Positions 17,624 to 26,491 of a stretch of DNA of 64,000 bases are shown piece by piece. The stretch's first letter is position 1. The number at the start of each line of letters is the position of its first letter. Position numbers and translations under genes: made by a program. Source of the DNA: Gluconobacter morbifer G707 (GTDB taxonomy: Bacteria > Pseudomonadota > Alphaproteobacteria > Acetobacterales > Acetobacteraceae); contig NZ_AGQV01000001.1 in the NCBI RefSeq assembly GCF_000234355.1, forward strand, positions 248,001 to 312,000. Direction: 5' to 3'. The notes under the pieces were generated by a model. The model saw only the letters and a program-made list of their open reading frames with translations. It was not told where the DNA came from and did no database searches.

Positions 17624-17956
17624 TCAGATCGACATTTTCATGACGTCCTGATACGCCTGAACCATGCGGTCGCGGATCACGGTTGTGGTCTGGAGGGCAA
17701 GCTGGGCGTTCGAGACGGCCGTGACGATCTGGGTCATGTCGCCGCTGCCTTTCAGCCCTTCGGCGGAAAGATTTTCCGCATTGTGGCCCGTATCGACGAC
17801 ATTCTGAAGGGAATGCGACAGGACGGACCTGAAGTCGGATCCGGCCGTGGATGATGATGGAATGGCATCGGACGTTTCGCTTTCAGGGCTGCTCTGAAGG
17901 CGGCTCTGGAGACTCTGGGCATAGGCGCTGTGGGCCTGTGAGAGGGATGTCAGCAT
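17624..17956 (-). CDS. fliE: Flagellar hook-basal body protein FliE
   Basis: A 110-residue soluble protein joining the MS ring/export gate to the rod. The C-terminal half matches FliE: SAEGLKGSGDMTQIVTAVSN, AQLALQTTTVIRDRMVQAYQ and ending DVMKMSI. The N-terminal half is Ser/Gln-rich and poorly conserved, as usual. It lies between flgC and fliQ in the operon. Confidence 0.93.
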   Translation of the reverse strand: MLTSLSQAHSAYAQSLQSRLQSSPESETSDAIPSSSTAGSDFRSVLSHSLQNVVDTGHNAENLSAEGLKGSGDMTQIVTAVSNAQLALQTTTVIRDRMVQAYQDVMKMSI

Positions 17957-17962
17957 GGACGG

Positions 17963-18370
17963 TTATTTCAGCAGGTCGAGCGTGCGCGACAGCATGGTGC
18001 GGGTACTCTGCATGGTGTTGAGGTTGGCTTCATAGGAGCGTTCGGCTTCGCGCATATCCATGATCTCGACCATTGAATCGACATTCGAGACCTTCACGTA
18101 ACCCTGCGGGTCCGCAGCCGGGTGCGACGGGTCATAGCGCGTCCTGAAGGCGGACTGGTCCTGCCCGATTTCATCTACGCTGACACCGGAGGCGCCTGTG
18201 TCTCCGTCCATGTGTTCTGCGAATGTGATGATCTTCCGACGGTAAGGGTCTGCGCCCGGGGTCGAGCCGGTCGTATCCTGGTTGGCAAGGTTTTCCGCGA
18301 CGATGCGCAGGCGCTGGGCCTGTGCGTCCATGCCGCTGGCGGACACGCCGATCGTTGTGGAGAGGTTCAT
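17963..18370 (-). CDS. flgC: Flagellar proximal rod protein FlgC
   Basis: A 135-residue rod protein with the N-terminal motif GVSASGMDAQAQRLRIVAEN, then LANQDTTGSTPGADPYRR, and the C-terminal EAERSYEANLNTMQSTRTM, where the conserved helices pack in the rod. Exported by the flagellar type III system without a cleaved signal. It follows flgB after 12 bp. Confidence 0.95.
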   Translation of the reverse strand: MNLSTTIGVSASGMDAQAQRLRIVAENLANQDTTGSTPGADPYRRKIITFAEHMDGDTGASGVSVDEIGQDQSAFRTRYDPSHPAADPQGYVKVSNVDSMVEIMDMREAERSYEANLNTMQSTRTMLSRTLDLLK

Positions 18371-18382
18371 GGCGCCGTCTTC

Positions 18383-18775
18383 TTATTTGCCCAGGACCGT
18401 CTGGAACATGCTGAGATATTTTGAGTAGACATTGACGGCCAGATGCTGCTGATCATTGACGTCCGCAACCTGTTCCATCTGCTGGTCCAGCGAGATCTGG
18501 TTGCCATCGATGGACTGTTCGCTTTCGGTTTCCACCGTTGGAACACCGGATGTGCTCTGACCGATATGGCCCGGATCGGTCGTGGCGGGTGTGATGTCGA
18601 AGTCATTGAGGGCGGTTTCGAAGGGGGTCACGTCCTGCGGGGCGTAGCCCGGCGTATCGGCATTGGCGATGTTGCCGGCTAGAACCTGCTGGCGGCCCTG
18701 AAGCCAGTTCATGCGGTCACGGCTAAGGGCGAACAGGTCCGTTCCGCTGGTGCCGTTCTGGTCGATACTGCGCAT
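18383..18775 (-). CDS. flgB: Flagellar proximal rod protein FlgB
   Basis: A 130-residue rod protein with the family N-terminus (LFALSRDRMNWLQGRQQVLA, GNIANADTPGYAPQDV) and the C-terminal NVYSKYLSMFQTVLGK. It is the first gene of flgB-flgC-fliE-fliQ-fliR-flhB, which reads leftward. GGAGG lies about 12 bases before the ATG. The 209-bp gap to divergent fliO must carry the promoters of both units. Confidence 0.94.
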   Translation of the reverse strand: MRSIDQNGTSGTDLFALSRDRMNWLQGRQQVLAGNIANADTPGYAPQDVTPFETALNDFDITPATTDPGHIGQSTSGVPTVETESEQSIDGNQISLDQQMEQVADVNDQQHLAVNVYSKYLSMFQTVLGK

Positions 18776-18984
18776 TGATACGGTGAGCCTCCGTCATACA
18801 GGGGCCGGAACATGACCGGCGGGGCCATGATGGAAGCGTAATATTTAAGAAATGGTTTAGAGGCCGGGGATTCGGTGCGGGCGCATCGGGAATTATCGTC
18901 TGCTGGAGAAAATATTCCCTTGAATTAAGCACGTATTAACCTGTTCCGGGTCACGATCCATCCGAAAGCCAAGGATATGGATGG

Positions 18985-19275
18985 ATGACCCTGCACGACA
19001 GCCTGACCGCCATTGCGGCGCTTTTTTTTATCGTGGTGCTTGTGGTCTGCCTGCGTCCACTGCTGAACCGTCTGGAGCGGATCCGGGCCGGGAGGCTGAA
19101 CGGTGAAGAGCCGCTGGCGCTGGTGGGACAGATGGCGCTGGATCGGTCGCGGCGGCTGTCCGTCGTGCGGTATGGCGCGCGTGAAGTGCTTGTTCTGACG
19201 GGTGGAACGCAGGATGTCCTGATGGACTGGACACCCCGGGAGAGCTTTGCGTCCTCGCTGGAGGATGCGTCATGA
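18985..19275 (+). CDS. fliO: Flagellar biosynthesis protein FliO
   Basis: A 96-residue protein with one N-terminal membrane helix (LTAIAALFFIVVLVVCLRPL) and a small cytoplasmic domain (GQMALDRSRRLSVVRYGARE, VLVLTGGTQDVLM). The RRLSVVRYGxREVLVLTGG pattern is typical of FliO, which assists assembly of the FliP ring. The stop overlaps the fliP start as ATGA, and fliP follows directly, which secures the call. Confidence 0.88.
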   Translation: MTLHDSLTAIAALFFIVVLVVCLRPLLNRLERIRAGRLNGEEPLALVGQMALDRSRRLSVVRYGAREVLVLTGGTQDVLMDWTPRESFASSLEDAS

Positions 19276-20009
19276 CGCGCTGGTTTCCGGTCCTTGTTGC
19301 AATCATGGTCCTGATGTTGCCGCATCTAGCGCTTGCCCAGTCCGTCAGTGTCGATCTGGGGACGGGCGGAGGCGTGGGGACCACGAGCCGTCTGGTGCAG
19401 CTGACGGCTCTCATTACGGTTCTTTCCCTGGCGCCCAGCCTGCTGGTGATGGTGACGGCCTTTACGCGGATCGTGATTGTTCTGTCCCTGCTCCGGAGTG
19501 CGCTGGGTGCTCAGGGGACGCCACCCAATACGGTGATTATCGGCCTCTCGCTGTTCCTGACATTATTTGTCATGCAGCCGACGCTTCAGAAATCCTGGGA
19601 TGCGGGGATCGAGCCGATGGTGGCCGGGCGCATCGGGGAAATGGAGGGGCTGAACGCAGCGGCCCGGCCGTTCCATGACTTCATGGCAGCGACGGCACGG
19701 CCGGTGGATGTGGCGACGTTTCTGAATATCGCGCATGAAAAACCGCCGGCGAGTGTGAAGGAAACGTCCTGGCGCGTGCTGGTGCCGGCCTTCATGATCG
19801 GGGAGTTGCGGCGCGGTTTTGAAATGGGATTTCTGCTTTATCTGCCGTTTCTGGTCATCGACCTGGTGGTGTCCAGCGTCCTGATGAGCCTTGGCATGAT
19901 GATGCTGCCCCCCAACACCGTTTCCCTTCCGTTCAAGCTGATCTTTTTCGTGATCGTGGACGGATGGGCGCTGGTGTCGGGGAGTCTGGTCCGGAGTTTT
20001 ACCGGTTAG
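19272..20009 (+). CDS. fliP: Flagellar export protein FliP
   Basis: 245 residues with a signal peptide (FPVLVAIMVLMLPHLALAQ), as FliP proteins have, then LAPSLLVMVTAFTRIVIVLS, LRSALGAQGTPPNTVIIGLS, and the C-terminal PAFMIGELRRGFEMGFLLYL and MLPPNTVSLPFKLIFFV. It forms the central ring of the export gate with FliQ and FliR. Its last 11 bp overlap the end of the convergent GGT-like gene. Confidence 0.97.
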   Translation: MTRWFPVLVAIMVLMLPHLALAQSVSVDLGTGGGVGTTSRLVQLTALITVLSLAPSLLVMVTAFTRIVIVLSLLRSALGAQGTPPNTVIIGLSLFLTLFVMQPTLQKSWDAGIEPMVAGRIGEMEGLNAAARPFHDFMAATARPVDVATFLNIAHEKPPASVKETSWRVLVPAFMIGELRRGFEMGFLLYLPFLVIDLVVSSVLMSLGMMMLPPNTVSLPFKLIFFVIVDGWALVSGSLVRSFTG

Positions 20010-21363
20010 TCTCGTTCGTGGTTCCGGCGGAGAGGCCACCGCCGCGGGGATCGGTGATGCCGCGGCAGGCATCGCCGGCGTGGCAGAGGATCTCGTTCAC
20101 GCGACCGGCTCCGCTGTGGGAGGCTTCGCTGCCATGGGCGGCGGCGCGGGCGGCATCTCCAACGGCATCGGCGGCTTCATTCTGGCCGGATGCTGCGATC
20201 ACGGCGCGCAGGGCCTGACGGTCGCGCAGGATGGCGGCCGAGAGCAGGGGACGGGGAGCGTTCTTCGGAGACGCGCCCAGAACCACGCCGGTGCTGCCCG
20301 CGACGCGGCCCGTGCCGAAGAGATTGTTTTCACTCAGTGCGCAGGCCACGGAGAGACTGGCGCGATCGGTCACGACAAAGGACGTGGAAGCCGGAAGTGC
20401 CGGCAGGCTGCCGCCACTGGCGCGCCCGTGGGAGAGAGCCTCCTGTGCGGCGCCAATGCTGGTCTGACCGGAAGAGCGCCATGCCGCGACGGCGCCCTGC
20501 GCCGCAGCGCCGGTTGTGTAGCGGATTGCCGCGCCCAGACCGCCATCGGCGGGGGGAGCCAGGAAGTCGGCTTCAAGTCCGCCCTCCCGGGTGGTCAGGG
20601 CCAGGCTCTGGACAGGGAGGGTCTTGCGGAGGTCCTCGTCGTTCAGGCCACCGCCGGCCTTCTGGGCCGCCGTGGTGTATACGTCCGCCAGCGCGCCATT
20701 GTAGAGATCGCCGACGCCGGCCGTGCGGATACGCTCTAGGAAACCTGCGAGCTGGGGCTGGACCAGCGTGTCACCGGCTGCGAGCGTCCCGGTTTCGCCC
20801 CGGCCGAATGTCGCGCGTGCCGTTTCATCCGCCAGAAGCGCCATGCGGACGGCCTTCAGGTCCGCAGCCAGCGCCCGGCTGACGGTGACGCCATCGCTCG
20901 CCAGATCAAGGGATGGCGTGATGAGATCGTTGAAATCCACCGTCCCGTAATGCAGCTGCATCAGATACAGGCCACGGAACATGGATGGCGTGGAGGCCGG
21001 GCGATCGCCTCCGGCACTGGTTCCGGCTGCCGGCAGGAAGGCGATGGATTCTGCCGGTTTGCCCGGCTGACTGATCAGGCAGGCTCCGCCGCCGCCCATC
21101 GAGGCGCGTGAGGGCAGTGTCACGCCGAGGGCGATGGCCGTGGCGGTTGCGGCATCGACAGCGTTGCCGCCACGGGCCAGGACGTCATGGCCAACCAGGG
21201 CGGCCTGTGGCTCGTCCGCGACGACCGTGCCGATGCTGCCGGTCATGGGGGCAGGCGCGCCCGCTCCGAACAGGCTGTGGCTGAGAGAGCTGACTCCGGG
21301 CACGCTGGAGCACGCGGTCAGCAGAAGGCCGGAAGCGGCGGAGGCCAGAAGGCCGAAAGGCAT
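19999..21363 (-). CDS. Gamma-glutamyltransferase-like lipoprotein, divergent
   Basis: 454 residues with lipoprotein signal GLLASAASGLLLTACSS, then GGT-like features: VVADEPQAALVGHDVLARGG, NAVDAATATAIALGV, PSRASMGGGGACL and ASTSFVVTDRASLSVACALS. The last replaces the usual TTHxSVVD, where the Thr is the processing and catalytic nucleophile; the Thr in STS may serve. It is shorter than normal GGT (about 580) and the small-subunit part is reduced. The start at 21363 has GAGGG upstream; the longer frame to 21513 is Arg-rich and signal-less. Periplasmic or outer-membrane peptidase/transferase activity is possible, loss of activity also. Confidence 0.65.
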   Translation of the reverse strand: MPFGLLASAASGLLLTACSSVPGVSSLSHSLFGAGAPAPMTGSIGTVVADEPQAALVGHDVLARGGNAVDAATATAIALGVTLPSRASMGGGGACLISQPGKPAESIAFLPAAGTSAGGDRPASTPSMFRGLYLMQLHYGTVDFNDLITPSLDLASDGVTVSRALAADLKAVRMALLADETARATFGRGETGTLAAGDTLVQPQLAGFLERIRTAGVGDLYNGALADVYTTAAQKAGGGLNDEDLRKTLPVQSLALTTREGGLEADFLAPPADGGLGAAIRYTTGAAAQGAVAAWRSSGQTSIGAAQEALSHGRASGGSLPALPASTSFVVTDRASLSVACALSENNLFGTGRVAGSTGVVLGASPKNAPRPLLSAAILRDRQALRAVIAASGQNEAADAVGDAARAAAHGSEASHSGAGRVNEILCHAGDACRGITDPRGGGLSAGTTNETNR

Positions 21364-21637
21364 ACGCCCTCTACGGGGACGGGCGCTGGTGGTAATCTGG
21401 TCTCGAAGGTGCGCCACCTGGCGTTTCTCCACTCTCTGGTCTCGGGTCCGGCAGGCAGCAGACAGGCCGCAGGGTTCAACCTTTTTCCGTCTTCTGCACT
21501 CAGTCCGTTTCACTCATAACGGTAATCCGTGACTTGTGGGAGAGGTTAGAGGTGGCTTCTCTTTAACAGAAGTTATCTTTATGCGATGCGTTGGAGCGCC
21601 GACCGAGGCTTCCTGCCCAGATATTCCGGAGTTGTTT

Positions 21638-22396
21638 GTGAAATATTCCCTGCTTTCCACGGTCTGCGCCGCGGTTGCCAGTTCCTGTCTGCTCTGGGGA
21701 GGGAGTGCCGGAGCGGCCCCATCCTCTTCCTTCACGCCGGCCCAGCGGACGGAAATCGTGAATATCGTGCGGCAGGCGCTGCTGGATGATCCTACGATCC
21801 TGACCGATGCCATCCATTCACTGCGGGAGAAGGCGGAGACGCAGAAACAGGATTCGGTTCTGGCGATGGTGCGGCAGCACAAGGCCGAACTCCAGACAGC
21901 GCCGGATTTCGCCATCCGGGGGAATGCCCATGGCTCTGTGACGATTGTGGAATTTCTTGACCCGCGGTGTTCGTACTGCCGGGCCATGATACCGCTGGTG
22001 GATCGTTTCCTGAGCCGTCATCCTGAGGTGCGTCTCGTGGAAAAGCTGGTTCCGGTGCTCGGAAGTGGAAGCGTTCTGGACACACGGGCCATTTTTGCGG
22101 CCAGTGCGCAGGGGAAATATGGCGTTATGCGTCAGGCTCTCATGCAGGACAGCACCAAGCCCACGACGGAACGCGTGACCCAGATCGCCAAGGCGAACGG
22201 GCTGGATGTAGCCAAGTTTACGGCGGATATGAGTTCGCCCCAGACCGTGGCGCTCATTACAACGAATCTGGATCAGGGGCGGACGATTGGTCTGGATGGG
22301 ACGCCGACCTTCATTTTCGGCACGGCTGCCGTCGCCCCCGGTGCGCTGAATGAAGATCAGATGGACACTCTTCTGGAGCGCGCACGCAAGGGCTGA
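21638..22396 (+). CDS. DsbA-family periplasmic thiol oxidoreductase
   Basis: From GTG 21638 (CGGAG seven bases upstream) the protein has 252 residues: signal peptide KYSLLSTVCAAVASSCLLWG ending SAGAA, a helical N-terminal region (FTPAQRTEIVNIVRQALLDD), and a thioredoxin fold with the redox pair Cys111-Ser-Tyr-Cys114 in EFLDPRCSYCRAM. The cis-Pro loop LDGTPTFIFG is present. Com1/ScsC-like DsbA proteins look like this and handle disulfides of secreted proteins. A more upstream ATG (21581) would lose the signal at the N-terminus. Divergent from the GGT-like gene. Confidence 0.85.
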   Translation: MKYSLLSTVCAAVASSCLLWGGSAGAAPSSSFTPAQRTEIVNIVRQALLDDPTILTDAIHSLREKAETQKQDSVLAMVRQHKAELQTAPDFAIRGNAHGSVTIVEFLDPRCSYCRAMIPLVDRFLSRHPEVRLVEKLVPVLGSGSVLDTRAIFAASAQGKYGVMRQALMQDSTKPTTERVTQIAKANGLDVAKFTADMSSPQTVALITTNLDQGRTIGLDGTPTFIFGTAAVAPGALNEDQMDTLLERARKG

Positions 22397-22409
22397 AACC
22401 GCAAGGATG

Positions 22410-22736
22410 TCAGCGTTTTTCGGAATCCGCTCCGGAACCGTCCTCGTTTTCGAAAATGCCTGCGCGGGACGGGGCATCCGAGTGTGGCTCGACGGTCCGT
22501 GTCATGGCGGCGACTTCTTCGTCGCTGGCGGGCGTAGCGGAATCAAGGACGGCGTCCGACTGGGCGAGGACGTTGGCGGCGGCTTCCGGGTCCGTTCTTT
22601 CCGCTTCGTCCATGAGCTGTTCGGCTTTGGTCATGTCGCCACTCTTCCGGGCCCGAAGGGCGGCTTCCGCCAGTTGTGTGGCTGTGGCGTGTTTGCGATC
22701 TTCCCCTTCAAACGGGTCGTCGTCGATCCGGGACAT
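22410..22736 (-). CDS. Small acidic hypothetical protein
   Basis: 108 residues, strongly acidic, without membrane segments or Cys. A helical pair (TATQLAEAALRARKSGDMTK, AEQLMDEAERTDPEAAANVL) is reminiscent of one TPR-like hairpin; the C-terminus (ENEDGSGADSEKR) looks disordered. AGGAGAAC lies before the ATG, supporting a real gene. It ends 13 bp from the convergent DsbA-like gene. I do not recognise the family. Confidence 0.5.
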   Translation of the reverse strand: MSRIDDDPFEGEDRKHATATQLAEAALRARKSGDMTKAEQLMDEAERTDPEAAANVLAQSDAVLDSATPASDEEVAAMTRTVEPHSDAPSRAGIFENEDGSGADSEKR

Positions 22737-22950
22737 GAAAGTTCTCCTTTGAAAAATCGGGATGTCGTGACCCTTTCAACAGTGGGACGACCGGACCGGT
22801 TCCCATGTGGAAGCGGATTTTCGCGCAGGAAGGTTTTTGAAAAAGCTGGTATTTTCTCTTAATGAATTTCCGGCCGGAACATGGGGCGTCTGACCTGGCC
22901 GCAGGGGCTCCCAATCTGGTGGACATGCTCTACAGTGGTGCGGATCTATA

Positions 22951-25569
22951 ATGGACAGAAAAGATCCTGAAGCAGGGGGCAGCTTCGGGGAAAACAGCCC
23001 GGCGGGTCATGCCGGGCGGCGGTCAGTTCCTGAACCCGGGAAAACGGGGTTTATTGCGAAAATGCGTCGCATCCTGCGGCAGGGACGGCTGGATCGTTTC
23101 TTAACCGCAACGCCCCGGCTGCGTGATGCAGCCATTCCTCATCATCTTCGCTGTGCTTTTGATCTGTCGCGTCTGGAGGTCCTTCAGATCCTGCTGCCCA
23201 TGCATCTTCTGGCGCAGGCGGTAGGTGTCCTGGTTCTGGGGCTGGCCCTGTGGCCGTTCAGCCACTGTCTGGCCGCGGTATCTTTCGGAGGAAGCGAAGC
23301 CGGGCTGCTGCTGTGGGTGCTGGTGGCGCGGTCCCGGATACGGCGTCTTCTGGACGGGACGAAACGGAAGCCGGGATTCCCGTCTCTTCCGCGTGCGGGG
23401 ACGCAGTGCCCCGACTGTCCTGATCAGGTCGGCTGCACCCGGGAAAAAGCCCCGGATTTCCGCTCTGTCTGGAACTGGATCCGTTTTCTGAATGCGGGGA
23501 TGGGTCTGATCTGGTTCGGTGGTCTGATCATTGCATTCCGCATGCCGTGCGAGAGCATTCACCTGCTGGTCATGGCTGTCGTCATCGGGCTTCTGGCGCC
23601 GCTCCTGCTGTGTGCGCTCGTCCCGGGGGCTGTCAGTGCCATGGGGGTGCCGATCATTCTGGCCGTTTATGGCATCCTGATCCAGGGGTTTCCCCTGCGA
23701 TCCCTGGCGGTCAGCCTGTCCTTTTTTCTGGCGGCGACGGCCTGGGGATTCTTTCTTCTGGCCATCACCCGGGTTCTGAACGTTCTTCTTACGAGAGTGC
23801 TGCTGGACCGCATCGAACAGCGGGAACATGCGGAAATCGTGAGCCTGCTGACCCGGCGTTCCGACAGCCATGTGGGGGACTGGCTCTGGGAGACGGATGC
23901 GAAGGGTGTTCTGTGCGATCCGTCCGCGCGGTTCTGCCAGATGCTCGGCCGCCCGGCCGGGGACGTGGCAACCTTCACGCTGGCATCTGTCCTGTCTCTT
24001 CCCGTCATTGCGCCGGGCTGGTCCCTGCCGGCGGTGAGGGGACGGGCCATGTCCGCGCCGACGCAGCTGGCGTATTGTCTGGCCAATCAGCTTCCTTTCC
24101 GGGAACTGGCGGTTCCCGTCCAGGCGGGAACGCAGGAAAGATGGTGGCTGATGACGGGGCATCCTGTTTTCAGGGCAGGGGTTTTTCTGGGGTATCGCGG
24201 GGTCGGCGCGGATGTGACGGAGCGGCAGGAACAGCGTCAGGTCCATTTCGAACGTGTCCGGCGGGACGCGCTGACGGGGCTTCCCAACCGGCTGGCCTGT
24301 GCCGAATATCTGCAGCGGCATCTTCTGGAAAAGACCCGCTCGGGGAAGGCTCTGACACTTTTCCGCATCAGTGTCTCTCCCATCCGGCGTATCGGAGGCG
24401 AGCCGGTCATGGCGGCGGAGGAGGATATCTTCCTTCAGGAGACGGCGTGTCGCATCAGGGCCTTTGTAAAAGAGACCGGATTTGCCGGCTGTCAGAAGCG
24501 GTATGAGTTTACCGTCATGCTCACGGAGGACACTGACCGGATACCGGGGCAGGAGGGGGTGATCCGGCTGGTCGAGCAGCTTCTGCATGTTCTGAAGGAA
24601 GAAGTGGTGCGTCCGGACGGGACGCTGCTGATCGGGCATGCCGCCATTGGCGTTGCGATCGCGCAGGAGACAGCTTTTCGTGCGGATCATCTTCTCGAAG
24701 CGGCGGATCTGGCCCTTCATGATGCGCGGCAGGAAAGGTCCGTGCGGTATTCGGTGTTCGATCAGTTGACGGAAGAACAGACCCGACGGCAGGCCAAACT
24801 GTTCCGTCATGTGCGTCGGGCCTGTGAGGAACGGGCGTTCCGGCTCATGTATCAGCCGATCATCAATGCACGGACAGGGCGCATCAGCGGGTATGAGGCG
24901 CTCTGCCGATGGAACGGGTCCGTGTATGGGCATCTTTCCCCCGAACGGGTCATTGCGATCATCGACAGGACGGATCAGGCGGCGGAGTTCGATGCCTGGG
25001 TTCTGGAAACGGCCTGTCGGGACGCGGCGCAGTGGGACGATTCCCTCTGGGTGTCTGTCAATATTCCCGCCAAGCGCTTTTCCGCGCCCGGGATAATCCC
25101 GACCGTTCTGGACATTCTGGAAAGGACGGGTCTGTCTCCACGGCGTCTTCAGATCGAAGTGACGGAAACGCAGGCACTGGATATCGCGCCGCATGTCTAT
25201 GATGTCTTCGAGGCGCTTGGAAGCCGGGGTGTCTGCATTGCGCTGGACGATTTCGGGAAAGGCTATTCCGCGCTCAGCTATCTGCGCCTGTTTCCGTTCT
25301 CCAAGGTGAAACTCGACGCCGTTTTCGTGCAGGACATGTTTCAGGACGCCCGGAGCGCGGCTGCGGTCCGGGGCGCGGTGGAAATTGCCGTCGATCTGGG
25401 GATTGGCATTACGGCGGAAGGCGTCTGTTCTCCCGAGCATTACCGCGCGCTCCGTCAGCAGGGCTGTACGGAACTGCAGGGCTATTTCCTCGGGCATCCC
25501 GTCTCCCGAAGCGAAGTGCTTGCAACCGGTTCACGCACGGTCCATGCAGCGGCCACCCTGTCCTGCTAG
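22951..25569 (+). CDS. Membrane c-di-GMP phosphodiesterase: degenerate GGDEF plus intact EAL
   Basis: 872 residues. N-terminal membrane sensor with five or six hydrophobic segments (about 70-285) interrupted by a Cys-bearing loop (GTQCPDCPDQVGC), then a PAS-like region (VGDWLWETDAKGVLCDPSAR, RGVGADVTERQ), a GGDEF-type domain from about 430, and an EAL domain from about 625. The GGDEF box is KRYEF (516-520), so cyclase activity should be lost. The EAL domain keeps Glu649 in GYEAL, IEVTETQ, ALDDFGKGYS, KLDAVFV, TAEGV and LQGYFLG, so it should hydrolyse c-di-GMP. It probably tunes motility or exopolysaccharide; stimulus unknown. Confidence 0.88.
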   Translation: MDRKDPEAGGSFGENSPAGHAGRRSVPEPGKTGFIAKMRRILRQGRLDRFLTATPRLRDAAIPHHLRCAFDLSRLEVLQILLPMHLLAQAVGVLVLGLALWPFSHCLAAVSFGGSEAGLLLWVLVARSRIRRLLDGTKRKPGFPSLPRAGTQCPDCPDQVGCTREKAPDFRSVWNWIRFLNAGMGLIWFGGLIIAFRMPCESIHLLVMAVVIGLLAPLLLCALVPGAVSAMGVPIILAVYGILIQGFPLRSLAVSLSFFLAATAWGFFLLAITRVLNVLLTRVLLDRIEQREHAEIVSLLTRRSDSHVGDWLWETDAKGVLCDPSARFCQMLGRPAGDVATFTLASVLSLPVIAPGWSLPAVRGRAMSAPTQLAYCLANQLPFRELAVPVQAGTQERWWLMTGHPVFRAGVFLGYRGVGADVTERQEQRQVHFERVRRDALTGLPNRLACAEYLQRHLLEKTRSGKALTLFRISVSPIRRIGGEPVMAAEEDIFLQETACRIRAFVKETGFAGCQKRYEFTVMLTEDTDRIPGQEGVIRLVEQLLHVLKEEVVRPDGTLLIGHAAIGVAIAQETAFRADHLLEAADLALHDARQERSVRYSVFDQLTEEQTRRQAKLFRHVRRACEERAFRLMYQPIINARTGRISGYEALCRWNGSVYGHLSPERVIAIIDRTDQAAEFDAWVLETACRDAAQWDDSLWVSVNIPAKRFSAPGIIPTVLDILERTGLSPRRLQIEVTETQALDIAPHVYDVFEALGSRGVCIALDDFGKGYSALSYLRLFPFSKVKLDAVFVQDMFQDARSAAAVRGAVEIAVDLGIGITAEGVCSPEHYRALRQQGCTELQGYFLGHPVSRSEVLATGSRTVHAAATLSC

Positions 25570-25576
25570 GACAGGG
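25556..25576 (+). terminator. Hairpin spanning the phosphodiesterase stop codon
   Basis: CCCTGTCCT (25556-25564) and AGGACAGGG (25568-25576) form a perfect 9-bp stem with a 3-base loop, and the stop codon of the preceding gene lies inside it. No clean T run follows, so it is a possible terminator or 3-prime stabiliser. Confidence 0.45.
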
Positions 25577-25651
25577 ATCTGCCCTTTCGTCACGTCACGT
25601 CCTGCTGGCCATGCTGGCGGGATTTTCTTCCTGATGCGGGTCTGAACCGTC

Positions 25652-26491
25652 ATGCACATTTCATCTGTTCCGCCTTTACGTCCTGTGGACTGGCTGCGTC
25701 AGCGTCTCGCATCCGGGCCGCTTGTCATGGGGATCGTGAACCTGACGCCGGATTCCTTCTCGGATGGGGGGCTGTTTCAGGATCCGGAAGCCGCCCATGG
25801 CCAGGCCCGGCGGATGCTGGAGGAAGGCGCGGCGCTCGTCGATCTGGGGGCGGAATCCACGCGTCCGGGCTTTACGCCCGTCCCGGCGGATGAGGAATGG
25901 AAGCGGCTGGCCCCGGCGGTCCGGTCGCTTGTGGCGGACGGGGCGACGCTCTCCATCGACACGACGAAGGCTTTTGTCGCGCGGGAAGCACTGGCTCAGG
26001 GTACGATGGTCATCAATGACGTCTGGGGTTTTCAGGCTGATGCGGAGATGGCATCCGTTGTCGGGGAGTCCGATGCGCTGGCCGTGCTGATGCATAATCG
26101 CCATGAGCGGGATGAGGGCCTTGACCTCGTGGCGGACTGGATGCGCTTTTTTGACCGCTCCCTTGCCATCGCCCGCCGGGCCGGGATCAGTGAGGACCGT
26201 CTGATCCTTGATCCGGGCGTGGGTTTCGGCAAGACACCGGCGCAGAATGTCCAGGCCGTGGCCCGGCTGGGGGAGCTGAAACGCGCTTACGGGCTGCCGG
26301 TCCTGCTTGGTCTCTCCCGCAAGTCCCTGTTCGGCACTCTTCTGGGGCGGGGGACGGATGAGCGGCTGGCCGGGACGCTGGCGGCCAATCTGTGGGGCAT
26401 CCGGGCGGGAGCCGACATCATTCGTGTTCATGATGTCCGGGAGCATGTCGATGCCCTGAAAATCAGTGCCATTCTGGAGGCAAACGCATGA
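25652..26491 (+). CDS. folP: Dihydropteroate synthase
   Basis: 279 residues. It joins 6-hydroxymethyl-dihydropterin pyrophosphate with p-aminobenzoate in folate synthesis and is the target of sulfonamides. Motifs in order: MGIVNLTPDSFSDGG, GAESTRPGFTPV, SIDTTKAFVA, INDVWGFQAD, LDPGVGFGKT, LLGLSRKSLFG and the final RVHDVREHVDALK. The stop overlaps the folB-folK start (ATGA), and the order folP-folBK-folE is a compact pathway operon. Confidence 0.97.
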   Translation: MHISSVPPLRPVDWLRQRLASGPLVMGIVNLTPDSFSDGGLFQDPEAAHGQARRMLEEGAALVDLGAESTRPGFTPVPADEEWKRLAPAVRSLVADGATLSIDTTKAFVAREALAQGTMVINDVWGFQADAEMASVVGESDALAVLMHNRHERDEGLDLVADWMRFFDRSLAIARRAGISEDRLILDPGVGFGKTPAQNVQAVARLGELKRAYGLPVLLGLSRKSLFGTLLGRGTDERLAGTLAANLWGIRAGADIIRVHDVREHVDALKISAILEANA

